Origin: Isochrysis galbana
Lineage: Eukaryota; Haptophyta; Isochrysidales; Isochrysidaceae
Assembly: GCA_018136815.1 (NCBI GenBank)
Contig: CM030942.1
Location: forward strand, 1,365,797 to 1,429,796
DNA length: 64,000 nucleotides
Reading direction: 5' to 3'
A program made the translations under genes and the position numbers. The notes under the pieces were generated by a model, which was given only the letters and a program-made list of their open reading frames with translations, was not told the DNA's origin and did no database searches. Shown here one piece after another: positions 53,000 through 62,625 of this stretch (the first letter of the stretch is position 1; each line of letters starts with the position of its first letter).

Positions 53000-55459
53000 A
53001 TAGCCCGGTCACTCACTCATTTTAACCACTATTTCCCACCTCCCCTGGGTGTCCAAGGATTCCTTAGGGTCCCCCCCTACCTGCCCCGCCAACTCCCTCC
53101 GCCCTCCGAACGACCCCCTCCCACCCCACGAAGGGCAATGGCGTCGGTGAGGGACCCCCCTCCCTTCCCCCGCGCGTGGCGGGCTATTTTGGGAGATTCA
53201 GGCGGGCGCTCACGGGAGGGAATCAGAGTAGTGAATGTGGGGCGCATCACTATTAGAAACGCGGAGCTTCCGCGACGTCCGATCGCCCGCGATCGGCCGA
53301 AGAATGGCCTGGAGGTGGTGGCCATGCAGAGCCCAGAGCTCTCGCGAGCAGGGTGGGGGGTCACTAGTAGGTCGCACGCTGGTTCTTGAGGGTCGCACAC
53401 ACTCGCACTAACCCATCCTGGCCCCTCGCACCGCAGGAATGCCTCGATTCGATCCGGCCCGACGCCCAGGGCCATGGCCCCTATTGACGTCGACCAGCGC
53501 TCGATTGGACGCCTGGAGGTGCAGCTCTTCAAGTGGCCGTGCGGCGCGACGGGCCGGTCGCGACCCGGCTGTTCCGGGCCTGCCTGTAGCCCCCAAAGCC
53601 TCCTGGCCCGGCCCCACGCGTTCGCGCCCAGCGTTGATTCGAAATCTTGAGAGCTGGTGTGTGTCGTGTTCACGTCTCACCTCCGCCTTCACCGCAAAGG
53701 CGTGCGCCGAGGCCGTTAGGTACATGAATTTGGCTCCTGGGGCGGAACCATTTCATATGATGAGTGTTAACTTGCCCTATGCAAGCTGAGGGGCAAGGAA
53801 GTGCCAGCGGCAATCGCAGTCGCGTTCGAAAGTTGGGCACTCGGGCCCGTTCGGCCCATAGCCTTGGTCTTGTTTTCGGTGTTGCACAGGGCCAACTTCG
53901 ACGCCATGTGCGCGGGCGGCGGCGGCGATTGGCGTGGCTGCTAGGGCGGCATATTCGGATATGGTGCCTGGCAGGGCATTCTATCCCAGTGGATGACCGA
54001 GAAAGCGCCGGCAGCGCGCCCGGTAGCGGTCGAAAGTTGGGCACTCGGCCCGTACGGCCGGGTGACGTTGGCGTAGTCGTCGGCGCCACACACGGCCGAC
54101 TATTTCGCGATGCGCGAGGGCGGCGGCGGCGATTAGCGTGGCTGCTCGGGCGGCATATTCGGATATCGCGCCTGGCAGGGCATTCTATCCCAGTGGTTGA
54201 CCGAGAAAGCGCCGGCAGCGCGCCCGGTAGCGGTCGGAAGTTGGGCACTCGGCCCGTTCGGCCGGGTGACGTTGGCGTAGTCGTCGGCGCCACACACGGC
54301 CGACTACTTCGCGATGCGCGCGGGCGGCGGCGGCGATTGGCGTGGCTGCTCGGGCGGCACTTTTGAATATGGTGCCTGGTGGGGCATTCTATCTCAGTGG
54401 ATAGCCGAGAAAGCGCCGGCAGCGCGACCGCTCGCATTCGAAAGTTGGGCACTCCGGCCCATTCGGCCGGGTGACGTCAGCGTAGTTGACGGCGCCACAC
54501 ACGGCCGACTACGGCGCGATGCACGCGGGCGGCGGCGGCGATTGGCGTGGCTGCTAGGGCGGCATATTCGGATATGGTGCCTGGCAGGGCATTCTATCCC
54601 AGTGGATGACCGAGAAAGCGCCGGCAGCGCGCCCGGTAGAGGTGGGAAGTTGGGCACTCGGCCCGTTCGGCCGGGTGACGTTGGCGTAGTCGTCGGCGCC
54701 ACACACGGCCGACTATTTCGCGATGCGCGCGGGCGGCGGCGGCGATTGGCGTGGCTGCTCGGGCGGCATATTCGGATATGGTGCCTGGTAGGGCATTCTA
54801 TCCCAGTGGATGACCGAGAAAGCGCCGGCAGCGCGCCCGGTAGAGGTGGGAAGTTGGGTGTTCGAACGCATTTCGGTACGTTACCGTTTAGGCGGTTTTT
54901 GCGCCAATGCCGATATTCGTCAAGATGTGCGAGGCTGGAGAGAGCAATTGGCTCGGCCACTAGAGCAGCATATCTTGATTTAACGTTTTCTGCTGTCCTA
55001 GTTGAAATGGATGAAAGAAAAGACCATGCCATCCGCCCGGTCGCGGTGCCAAATTAGCCGCTCTAGCCCTCGGTGACTAGTGGTTCACGTAAGCGTCTTG
55101 AGTTTTGTGATACTTTCGTACACATTGAAGTGCAAAATTATGAGTTTGACTTATGGTCCAGTGTGTAAAGAACCACTTCTTGTAGACCCAGTGAGTTGGC
55201 GTCAAAATTCTCCTCGTCATTCCATGTTTGTGCCTCGCATGAAGGGCCTCACTAAAAATATACCGGAGGGGGGCCCGACTGTATTTCGCGCACCGTCTTC
55301 GAAGGCCTGAAATTCGGTATTTTTCGAAAATTTCGCCGGGGAACCCCCAATTTTTTTTGCTGATCCATCCTACCGGAACCTATAGGGAGCTTATTTAGCC
55401 CTTCATTTACCCATAATTGCTGGTGCCCTCCGCACCCCCATAGTGAGTGACCGGGCTAT
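53000..55459. mobile_element. 2460-bp TIR element with 18-bp TIRs and 5-bp TSD
   Basis: ATAGCCCGGTCACTCACT at 53000-53017 is the exact reverse complement of 55442-55459. GTCAT lies directly outside both ends (52995-52999 and 55460-55464), consistent with a 5-bp target duplication. The insertion interrupts repeat family F. No transposase domain is recognised. The internal frames (for example minus 53673-53077) are unidentified. The centre is a 204-bp tandem array. It is probably a non-autonomous DNA transposon. Confidence 0.8.
53831..55060. repeat. 204-bp tandem array, five units plus a degenerate sixth
   Basis: AGTTGGGCAC or a variant recurs at 53831, 54035, 54239, 54443, 54648 and 54852, a period of 204-205 bp. 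Each unit includes GAAAGCGCCGGCAGCGCG, GGCGGCGGCGGCGATTGGCG and GGCATATTCGGATATGG. The period equals 68 codons, so frames of 200-260 residues stay open on both strands. After 54852 a strongly diverged unit can still be followed to about 55060. Confidence 0.9.
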
Positions 55460-55860
55460 GTCATACGACGCTATAAGTTCTAACATGGTACCCCCGCCGA
55501 GAGGTCACCGCAATCTCCATGACACCAGCGCGCGCGTCGACGCTCAAGGGTGCAACACATCATCGAATGGACTCGACGCATTCGATGAAAATCTTTCCTT
55601 CGAATTTGTGGCTGCCGAGCGGGCCACACGTTCCCACAACTGGTGGGACCTGGACAATATGGTCAGTCTACAGTCTACACAAATTACAAATTCTTCAGTG
55701 GTGGCCGATACCAGATCCGCAAGCATTCACCAGTTCAAGGGTGGGAAGGACACTTTACCACATCGAATCACTCCAAGCACCCCTCAGCTCTTACTTCTAC
55801 GGCTGTGGGGGTCGTGCGGCGAAGGCAACGGCCGTCCGCTCTGCACCACGGCGCCGGGCA

Positions 55861-56577
55861 GGACGATCCTCGTCGAATCCCCCCGGATGCCATCACGCGG
55901 AAAGGTCATCCCGGGCCGGCATGGTCTCCACAACTCGCTCAACACGAGCAGGAAGACTGCCATTGCTATGGGGAAGATTCGATCTCGACGGTTTAAGATA
56001 CGATCTCCACCTGGCACAACTGCCCGTCTTCCCCGCTTGTATCGTGGCAGTGGCAGAAAACTGCCTGCTGCCTGCCTGGCTTCTCTGTCCCACGCCGCGG
56101 GCGATTTCCAGGAATCGCAGATCGTCCCCCGCGCAGGAAAAACGCCGCGGGGCGCCGTCAGGAAGCTGCAGTTTCCCCCCGGCGCGGGGAGACCGCCAAG
56201 AGGCCCGCCCACGCACCAGGAAGCAGGAAGAAGGACCGCCGAGCGTTCCCCGCGCGGGGGGAAATATCCCCTCGAGAAAAGGGCTCCGGGGACGACTCCG
56301 CCCGCCGTTCTCCGCGCGGGGGGAAAGCTGATGAGGCCTCCCTCCGCTCGCCCCACCTCGCGAGAGGGGGGGGGGCCGTGGGGGAAGCCCTCCGCTGGGC
56401 GCTCGCGGACGGACGAGCTGCTGGCCTCTCCCCCCCCCGCGCGGGGGGGCGGTCGACCCATGTGCGCTACTTTGGGCCTGGCGCTGGGGGGGGGGGGGCT
56501 CTTGGCGTCCGGTTGGTTGACGACGCATTCTAGTTAGTGCGCCGTGTTGTGGGGGCCGCAGCCGATCGGCTTTCCCC
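55861..56577. other. GC-rich sequence with repeated CCCCGCGCGGGGGGAAA motifs
   Basis: CCCGCGCGGGGGGAAA at about 56246 and 56313, with CCGGCGCGGGGAGACCG, CCGCGCAGGAAAA and CCCGCGCGGGGGGGCGG nearby, look like degenerate palindromic repeats. At about 56455-56480, GGTCGACCCATGTGCGCTAC and TTTGGGCCT resemble the start of the family J tail. No credible gene. Confidence 0.35.
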
Positions 56578-56965
56578 ATGGAATATTCTTACCGCACTCG
56601 CGGCGCATGGAACCTCTACTTACACGTAGCATACTTTCTACACCCCCACTCCCTTGGCCCTTCCACCCCCGCCATCAGGCGGCTCCCCCCGATACACTAC
56701 TATGGGGATTGGAGTGAAGGGCTTAGATATGGTCCGGTGGCCCGCGCCCCCCCCCGGTGATCTTTCCCCCCCTTCCTCTTGTGTCCCGGGTTGGCGGCGG
56801 CCTCAGTCCCTCAGTCCCGACTTACCCTGTAAACCGGCGCGGGACTTACCTATTTTTCGGTGGGCGGAGCTCTCACTTGCGCCCACTCCCTTCTCTGCGC
56901 TCTCTCTCCCTCTCCTGCGGCACGCGCGATATGGCGCGCCTGCGATGCTAGGCCTGCAGCTGCCC
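56578..56965 (-). mobile_element. Retroelement copy D3 (3' part)
   Basis: On the minus strand it runs through CAGGAGAGGGAGAGAGAGCG, a CACCGGGGGGGGGCGCGGGC block and GGACCATATCTAAGCCCTTC. The double-hairpin module follows, as CCCCATAGTAGTG..CGGGGGGAGCCGCCTGATGGCGGG. It ends CCGCGAGTGCGGTAAGAATATTC without a T-run. It matches 7138-7578. Confidence 0.55.
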
Positions 56966-57246
56966 ACTGGCGACCGCGTCGGTGAGCTGGTCCTGGTTCT
57001 CGATGCCGAGTTCGAGTGAGGGCGAATCCTGCGAGGGGCGGGTCGGGATGGTCAGGGCGGGGTCTGCGGCAGCCAGGGTAGCCGCGTGCGCGCGCTGTGA
57101 GGAGCTGGGTGGGCTGCGCGGGCCATGATGCCAGAGGGTCAGGGGGTGGTCGGACTGTCGGCAGCCCGACACGGCGCTGCATCGGGCGGGAATCAAATGC
57201 CGAATGTAGCTTAGATATAAAGGAATCGATCCCCCCGCGGGCGCGA
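56966..57246. other. Unique GC-rich spacer
   Basis: No gene or repeat is recognised between the D3 copy and the Tc1-like fragment. Confidence 0.3.
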
Positions 57247-57447
57247 CCGCCAATTCTTTACGGGTAGAGCGTGAGCGCGCGTGACGGAGGGGGGGGGAGG
57301 GGGGGAGAATCGCACCATTTCCTGGCTAAGATTTTCGTGGCGGCAGGTGGCCCCCCCTGAAGGTTTTTTATTGGGCCTCGCGCCACGGTCAAAAAATGCA
57401 GCCCAACCCTTACTAGTAGTTAAAAAGCCCCTGTTTGACCGCCCTAA
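57247..57447 (+). repeat. Right end of the TA-TIR element, second copy
   Basis: TTCTTTACGGGTAGAGCGTG, GAGAATCGCACCATTTCCTGG, GATTTTCGTGGCGGCAGG and TAGTTAAAAAGCCCCTGTTTGACCGCCCTA parallel 48918-49241 without the LINE tail found there. Its left TIR is not found nearby. Confidence 0.55.
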
Positions 57448-57597
57448 GGGAGAGAGTGGGCCGGCAGAGCAGTCTGCTCCAGGCAAGCCATCAGGCATGC
57501 CAGGAGCATGGGTGGTTCCTCCCCCATGGCAGGGGAGGAGTGGAGAGAGGGGGGGGCTCGTGCCCCCCCCATGGGAGAACCAAGTATAAACTTAGTT
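57448..57597 (-). mobile_element. Retroelement family B 5' end
   Basis: On the minus strand it starts AACTAAGTTTATACTTGGTT at 57597, followed by CCCATGGGGGGGGCACGAGC and CCTGCCATGGGGGAGG, matching 33108 downward. It is broken at the Tc1-like end at 57447. Confidence 0.55.
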
Positions 57598-57599
57598 TG

Positions 57600-57984
57600 C
57601 GTTGGCTGGTATGTGTGAGTATACGTGGATGCCGGGAAATAGTAGATACTCACATGCGTGCTAGAGCTCTGATGAATGAGGTGGAATATCTCAAGATCCG
57701 TGTCTCGAACCCAGGCTCCAGTTCGGACAAACATTATTGCGACAATACAAGCGACAATACAAAGTACTAATATCGTGTGTCTAGTCCTGAATGACAAGCC
57801 ATGGAAGCCCGACTCAAGAAACATCCCAAAGGGTTGCCCTTGTAACAACAACGATGTTGTTAAGGAGGGACCAGTCAAGGACCACAGCCAAAAGACCATC
57901 TTTTCGTCGCACTATTCTGATCCAGCAGTCACAACGTGCTGAGTAAAGTTTCATCTGTGTTGCAGCTCATTCTCTTCCGATTGG
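57600..57984. other. Intergenic, no gene supported
   Basis: A minus-strand frame (57899-57602) contains a hydrophobic stretch, HTILVLCIVACIVAIMFV, flanked by polar residues, but no family is recognised. It lies downstream of the next minus-strand gene. It is too weak to call. Confidence 0.3.
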
Positions 57985-58986
57985 TCACGCCCTCTCCTCG
58001 TCGCTTAGCTGATTCGAGCTCTCCGGTAATCGTGCCCCCCTAGTAAATCTCTGAAGATTGGGGTCCGACGACAAGATGCCATCAATCATCTGATCGATTT
58101 CATCAGGTGCCTCGGTCGGTGCCACCGTCATGTACTGCGGTTTGCGGAGGATCGCCTTTACCGTATTGCCCGTGCTACTTCCGCTTTGCTTTGGCGAGAT
58201 TGCCTCGTGAAGCTTCAGTAGGCGCAAGTAGGTGGAAGGCATCGCGCGTTGCACGCGAGCTTTAGCACTTTGCGACGTGATGAAGATGCACACGATCCCG
58301 GCGACCGTGATCAACAACCCAATTATTGCGACCAGCCAAGTCCACCCCACTCCACCTATCATGGTGTTGGCAGCCCCCTCTGTAGAGGCTCGAGGCGGTG
58401 GAGGCCAGATGCTCAATGGAGGCAAGGCGCTCGGTGGAGGTGAGGCGTTGGGGAGGGAGAAGTCATGTCTGTCTGACGGCGCTGCCGCCCGAGACAAGGG
58501 CAGGGGCGGTGGGCTTGGCGGGGACAATAGGAATAGGGAGGGTGGCGAAGGCCCAGGTATAGGCGAGGGGGGAGCACTGCTGAAGGGGAAGGCATGATCG
58601 TCTGGCGGCAGCGCCCCCCGAATCAAAGGCGGCGGCGGTGGCGCAGGCTCAGGTATAGGTGAGGGCGGAGGCGTGGGCGCCGATGGGATGGAGCAGCTGC
58701 TGATTCTGGGCAGCTGGAAGTCCTCATCCGCCGTGAAATCGAGAGTAAATGAGAAGTCGTCCAGCTGATTGTCTGCAGACAGGCCAAACACGAGGTGGGT
58801 CGCGTTGGAGGTGAACAGGCGGGCGCCACGCCAAGAGATAGGCGCCGAAAAGCGGCTGAGCGAGGACCCAGGCACGAGTGTAACGTTGGCAAGCGGGTCC
58901 CACTCCTCGAATGCCACTCGCACTCGGATGACCTCTGCAGACATGTCAGCTAGCGAGACCCAACCATGCAGCGGGCACTCTGCCAT
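57985..58986 (-). CDS. Single-pass membrane protein with Pro/Ser-rich linker
   Basis: ATG 58986 gives 333 residues. The first ~100 (MAECPLHGWVSLADMSAEVI, VAFEEWDPLANVTLVPGSSL, THLVFGLSADNQLDDFSFTL) look like a compact beta-rich domain with two N-glycosylation sequons (NVT, NAT). About 100 residues of PPSPIP/PPPP linker follow. A transmembrane helix (TWLVAIIGLLITVAGIVCIF) and a ~90-residue tail with basic and acidic patches end the protein. It resembles the gene at 50240-52671 in layout, but the folded parts do not look alike. No signal peptide is obvious from 58986. An upstream in-frame ATG at 59157 adds 57 Arg/Pro/Ser residues. The function is unknown. Confidence 0.65.
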   Translation of the reverse strand: MAECPLHGWVSLADMSAEVIRVRVAFEEWDPLANVTLVPGSSLSRFSAPISWRGARLFTSNATHLVFGLSADNQLDDFSFTLDFTADEDFQLPRISSCSIPSAPTPPPSPIPEPAPPPPPLIRGALPPDDHAFPFSSAPPSPIPGPSPPSLFLLSPPSPPPLPLSRAAAPSDRHDFSLPNASPPPSALPPLSIWPPPPRASTEGAANTMIGGVGWTWLVAIIGLLITVAGIVCIFITSQSAKARVQRAMPSTYLRLLKLHEAISPKQSGSSTGNTVKAILRKPQYMTVAPTEAPDEIDQMIDGILSSDPNLQRFTRGARLPESSNQLSDEERA

Positions 58987-59240
58987 CGCGAAAAGGGATT
59001 GGGTTGGGCGGGAAGGGTTGGCGAGAGAGCGCGAAGCAGTCGTGAGGGACTGAGGGATGGAGCGAGCGGGGAGGGGGAAGGGGGGAAGGGCGGGCGGCGG
59101 GACGCGCGAGAGCCGCTGGCTCGGCCGCCCTCTCTTCCTCTTCTCCTTTCTCGCCACGGATTCGCACTATAAATAGTAGTAAAGTATGTTTTTAGACCAG
59201 AAGATGGGTTCTCGGATTCTCGCGCACCGTGCAAAGTATA

Positions 59241-60796
59241 TGTTACCCCCCAGGAGCCAACGCCCCCCAGGAGCTCTCGGGGGCCCCCAGGAGCTATCGG
59301 GGGGAAATTTTCTCCCGATCGCCAACAGCCCCACCGAGAGCTATCGGGGGACCGAGAAAATCCCCCGAGAGCTATCGGGAGATTTTACGTCCCTCGGGGA
59401 GCTATCGCGTTTTAAGGTCGGCCCCCAATAGCTATCGGGGGCGAAAGGCGGCCCCCGATAGCTATTGGGGGGAAAACGACGGGCGCCGATAGCTATTGGG
59501 GGAAAACGACTGGCGCCGATAGCTATCGGGGGGCTGTCCTCGAGCCCCCAGGCGCTATTCCCCCCCGTAAGCTGTCAGGGTGCCTGTCCCATTTCGCTGG
59601 CAGTCACCTCGTACTCTGTCTCTGTTCATACCTCAATCTTACGGTGCTGTTACGATCAATCTTATGGTCGTTCTTATGGCGGTGCCTTGCGACTTTTCGA
59701 CACTACAACGAAACTCTCGTCGGTGAGAGTATGGAGATAAGGGTGTTTATTCAAGAAAACGGGTGTTTATGGAATAAAACGTTGGCGGCAACTCACCCAG
59801 GAAATCCTTTCTTCTTCTTCATATCGCACTCTCTCTCGCTCCCGCACCGCATGTCACAGATGACGCCCTCACCCCTTCTCAATGCCCCTTCCGCTGCTGC
59901 AGGTGTGACACCGCAGCAGTGGGAGGAGGCAAAGAGACTGTTTTATCAGCTGGTGGCTGATTTCAAGAGCCGCGCAATGGATGCCGCAAAACGTGCTGAG
60001 ATCGTCCACCTTCTCAAGAACTGGGACGTGCTCGATGCCAAGCAGCGGCGTCTCTACGGGGGGGGCAACCACAACTATTGGAAGAGCAAGTACGAGCTCG
60101 CGCCCACGCTGCCCAACAAGCCAGCAACTCTCCTCTCCAAGGCCACTGGCAAGCGCGTCGTGGTGTACGAGGAAGCCTTCGACGCAGTGAAGGTGGTCCA
60201 CGAGAATAGTGAGTGCGCCCGCCTCCCCCCACCCGCCTCCCCTGCCCCTCACACCTGACGCCCTCTTCCGTGCCTGTGCTGGGTAGAGTTGCATGCGAAG
60301 GATGTGCAGCTGTACAAGGCCGCGGCAGAAGCGTACGGCGACTCTGTACTCTGTCATGTGCAACATGTGCCTCGCCTTTGTCAAGTGCTGCCCGGTGTGC
60401 GTGTCGGCGCGAGTGCGGAAGGCAAAAGCCGCAGGGCACAGACCAATCATCACACACGGCTACAACTCAAGGGGGCGGCTTCCTTGCAGGCCATCCCAGA
60501 CGGGTTCGTCGGCTCGGCAGAACAGAGGACGATAGGAGGGGGGAAGAGAGAAGAGAGAGAGAAGGAGAGCGAGCCAAAGAGAGGAGGAACCCCCGATTTC
60601 CTCTTCCCCCGATAGCTATCGGGGGGTCCGCTTACGGCAACCCCCCAGGAGCTATCCCCCGATAGCTCTCGGGGGATTTTCTCGGTCCCCCGGTAGCTCT
60701 CGGGGGGGCTGTTGGCGATCGGGAAAAAATTTCCCCCCGATAGCTCCTGGGGGCCCCCGATAGCTATCGGGGGGCGTTGGCTCCTGGGGGGTAACA
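59241..60796 (+). mobile_element. Ginger-like DNA transposon, 1556 bp, complex TIRs
   Basis: The left end TGTTACCCCCCAGGAGCCAA and the right end (its complement, ending GGGGTAACA at 60796) continue as near-identical inverted copies for roughly 150 bp. The ends are built from repeats of CCCCGATAGCTATCGGGG, itself a perfect 18-bp palindrome. The flanking tetramers are TATA and TACA, an imperfect target duplication. The TGT..ACA termini and the integrase-like gene inside fit the Ginger group, whose transposases resemble Gypsy-type integrases. Copies of the palindrome extend to about 59560 on the left. Confidence 0.7.
59851..60520 (+). pseudogene. Integrase zinc-binding (H2C2) region of a Ginger-like transposase, broken
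   Basis: ATG 59851 opens a frame (MSQMTPSPLLNAPSAAAGVT) that runs to a GT-AG intron at 60209-60286. The join gives VVVYEEAFDAVKVVHENKLH, then AKDVQLYKAAAEAYG. The frame then slips by one base at about 60344 and continues YSVMCNMCLAFVKCCPVCVS, with THGYNSRG after it. This matches the HHCC zinc finger and following segment of Gypsy-like integrases of the GIN/KRBA2 kind: a His pair, then CxxC, then FNSRGQ. A further slip leads to LQAIPDGFVG, the start of the catalytic core. The expected DLID aspartate and the rest of the DDE domain are missing, so it is not functional. Confidence 0.6.
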
Positions 60797-61051
60797 TACA
60801 TACTAGTAGGAGTATGAGTACATGAGTACTCTAGAGTAGATGTCTTAGGGTCAACATTTATTTTACCGGGCTCATCCATGAAGAGGCAGCCTCTGAAGAG
60901 CGACTAAGAAGGAGGCCTGCGTGTTCGTTCGTTGGCCGGCTGGGATTTGGCGCTCTCTTGCTTTCGCTCTCTCTCTCCTCTCTCTCTTTCTTCCTCCTTC
61001 CTCTCTCGCCCCGGTCCCCGCGCAGCTCGGCCTCCCACTCTCGTGACCACA
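60797..61051 (+). promoter_or_regulatory. Upstream and CT-rich leader of the dioxygenase gene
   Basis: A pyrimidine tract, CTCTCTCTCTCCTCTCTCTC, at about 60966-60985 lies in the likely 5' leader. The frame is open to ATG 60932. If used, it would add 40 Ser/Leu/Arg-rich residues resembling a mitochondrial presequence. Confidence 0.35.
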
Positions 61052-62371
61052 ATGTCCCGCCTTCTACCCGCCCTGCGCCAGCGCATCGAGAGCGTCGCGA
61101 TCCAGCGCACCGGACTGTCGGTGAGATGGGCAGACAAGCATGTCAGCCACTTCCACCATGCGTGGCTCCGCGACCACTGCGGCTCTCGATATCATCCCAG
61201 CTCGGGGCAGCGGATGCTTCCGCTTGCTTCCATTCCCCTCGAATCACCGCCACTCGGTCTCACGATTATCGACGGGCTGCGAGGGCAGACGCTCCAAATC
61301 CAGTGGCCTGCTGATGAAAGTGGAGCATCACGCATGCCGCAAGTCTCATCGTTCGATGCGTTATGGCTTCGCCAGCACTGCTATTCCGAAAGCGAACGAC
61401 GACGTCGAGCAATCTCAGGCGAGGCTGCTGCAGAGGGTGGCACACTGCCGTTCGTGCAGGTCTGGGGTCCCGAGTACTTTGCAACAGCTCCACTGCCACA
61501 TGTTGCATGGCACTCTGTTCTTAGTGTGGAATCTTCTGCGAATGCTGGTGCGGTGACTGCAAGGGAGGATGCTACCTTGCAGGCACTCGAGGCTCTGCAT
61601 AAGTACGGCTTTGTCCTCGTGGATGGCGTGAGTGGCAGTGTCGAGGCGACACGCGAGTTGGCAGAATCGATTGGCCTCATTTTGCCTAGCATTTACGGCG
61701 ATATTTGGGACACGGGGGGAGAGCTTGAGATGAGGTACAAGACGAGCGAGGGGGAGATGATCGACACAGCGTATTCAAACGCTTCATTGCCTCTCCATAC
61801 AGACTGTACATATATGAACCACCCGCCGGGCCTCCAGCTTTTCAATTGCGTTGCCCAGTCCGACATCGAGAACGACCCCTTCGGTCCAAAGGCCGGTTGT
61901 ACAAAGCTTGCGGACGGGATGCACGTTGCAGACATCCTTCGCAAGACGTCGCCAGAGGCCTTCGACTTTTTCTCTCGCACGCCCATTCCATTTGTGCACC
62001 GAGCGGGCGATGCATGCTTGCGCTCGCGCGCTCGCGTGTTCTCCGTCGACCAGGCGACAGGTGCGCTTAGCGAGGTTCGCTACAATGAGACCGACCGTGA
62101 CGTGTTTCATTGTCTTAGCGAGGTGGAAGTGCCCGCCTTCTACTCGCACGTGCGCGCGCTCGAAGAGGCCCTCGATAAGAGCGAGATGCACTTCAAATTG
62201 ACACCGGGTGTTGCGCTCATCCTGGACAACCGACGGACCCTGCATGGCCGCGTCGGTTTTACTGGTAGAAGGAACCTAGTAGGCTGCTACTTGACTGCTG
62301 ATGACTGGAGGTCGAACTTGAGGGTTAAGCGAGCCAGGAAGCTCGCCATCCAGGAAGCGTCAGTACCATGA
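61052..62371 (+). CDS. TMLHE: Fe(II)/2-oxoglutarate dioxygenase, trimethyllysine dioxygenase type
   Basis: A single exon encodes 439 residues from ATG 61052. The N-terminal ~100 residues contain AWLRDHCGSRYHPSSGQRML, the small domain that precedes the catalytic fold in BBOX/TMLH enzymes. The catalytic domain has GFVLVDGV, YKTSEGEMIDTAYSNASLPL and the facial triad HTD (His ~249, Asp ~251). It ends LILDNRRTLHGRVGF (distal His ~398) and TGRRNLVGCYLTADDWRSNL, with an Arg for 2-oxoglutarate. The ending is closer to TMLH (GRxxFTGxRxLxGCYLTxDD) than to BBOX1, so I favour trimethyllysine dioxygenase. That enzyme hydroxylates N6-trimethyllysine in the first step of carnitine synthesis, usually in mitochondria. 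A start at 60932 could supply a presequence. Gamma-butyrobetaine dioxygenase remains an alternative. Confidence 0.85.
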   Translation: MSRLLPALRQRIESVAIQRTGLSVRWADKHVSHFHHAWLRDHCGSRYHPSSGQRMLPLASIPLESPPLGLTIIDGLRGQTLQIQWPADESGASRMPQVSSFDALWLRQHCYSESERRRRAISGEAAAEGGTLPFVQVWGPEYFATAPLPHVAWHSVLSVESSANAGAVTAREDATLQALEALHKYGFVLVDGVSGSVEATRELAESIGLILPSIYGDIWDTGGELEMRYKTSEGEMIDTAYSNASLPLHTDCTYMNHPPGLQLFNCVAQSDIENDPFGPKAGCTKLADGMHVADILRKTSPEAFDFFSRTPIPFVHRAGDACLRSRARVFSVDQATGALSEVRYNETDRDVFHCLSEVEVPAFYSHVRALEEALDKSEMHFKLTPGVALILDNRRTLHGRVGFTGRRNLVGCYLTADDWRSNLRVKRARKLAIQEASVP

Positions 62372-62625
62372 TCATCGCTACAATCTCTGACTTCTCTTTG
62401 TGCGACAGCAACAGCCATCACCATCACCACTACCTTCCACCACATTTCCGGCTGTTTTGCCGCTGCGCTCGAAGTCTGCCATTGTCACCTTCGTCCTCTT
62501 GACTAGTATAGTAGTATCTTTCAGCGTAAGCTGCGTGTGTTCGAATTGCGCGTGCTATGAGTCGCATGCTGTGAAGAATGCGCCCAGTATGTTATGGTTG
62601 ACAAATCAGCTACACAATAGCAGCG

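Larger units (their letters stand above)
52845..55860 (+). repeat. Repeat family F, copy 2, split by an inserted element
   Basis: The left part, 52845-52999, has AGAGTTTTATTGTTGTG, AACCTTAGTGCTG, GCGATGGGGGTGTGCGCGG and GCTAGCTAACAAGATGTCAT. The right part begins at about 55460 (GTCATACGACGCTATAAGTT) and continues with the protein-coding part to about 55860. Together they follow the minus-strand copy at 28207-28760, which is uninterrupted at the corresponding point (CAACAAGATGCTCTACAAGA). That gives a natural empty site for the 2.46-kb insertion. Confidence 0.65.

Noticed and set aside
53764-55057. Treating the 204-bp repeat frames as a real repeat protein
   Set aside because: Frames are equally open on both strands and no start, domain or expression evidence favours one; reported as a satellite within a transposon instead.
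57640-57720. Possible tRNA on the minus strand (GGGTTCGAGAC)
   Set aside because: A B-box-like sequence is present but no T-stem, anticodon arm or acceptor stem can be paired.
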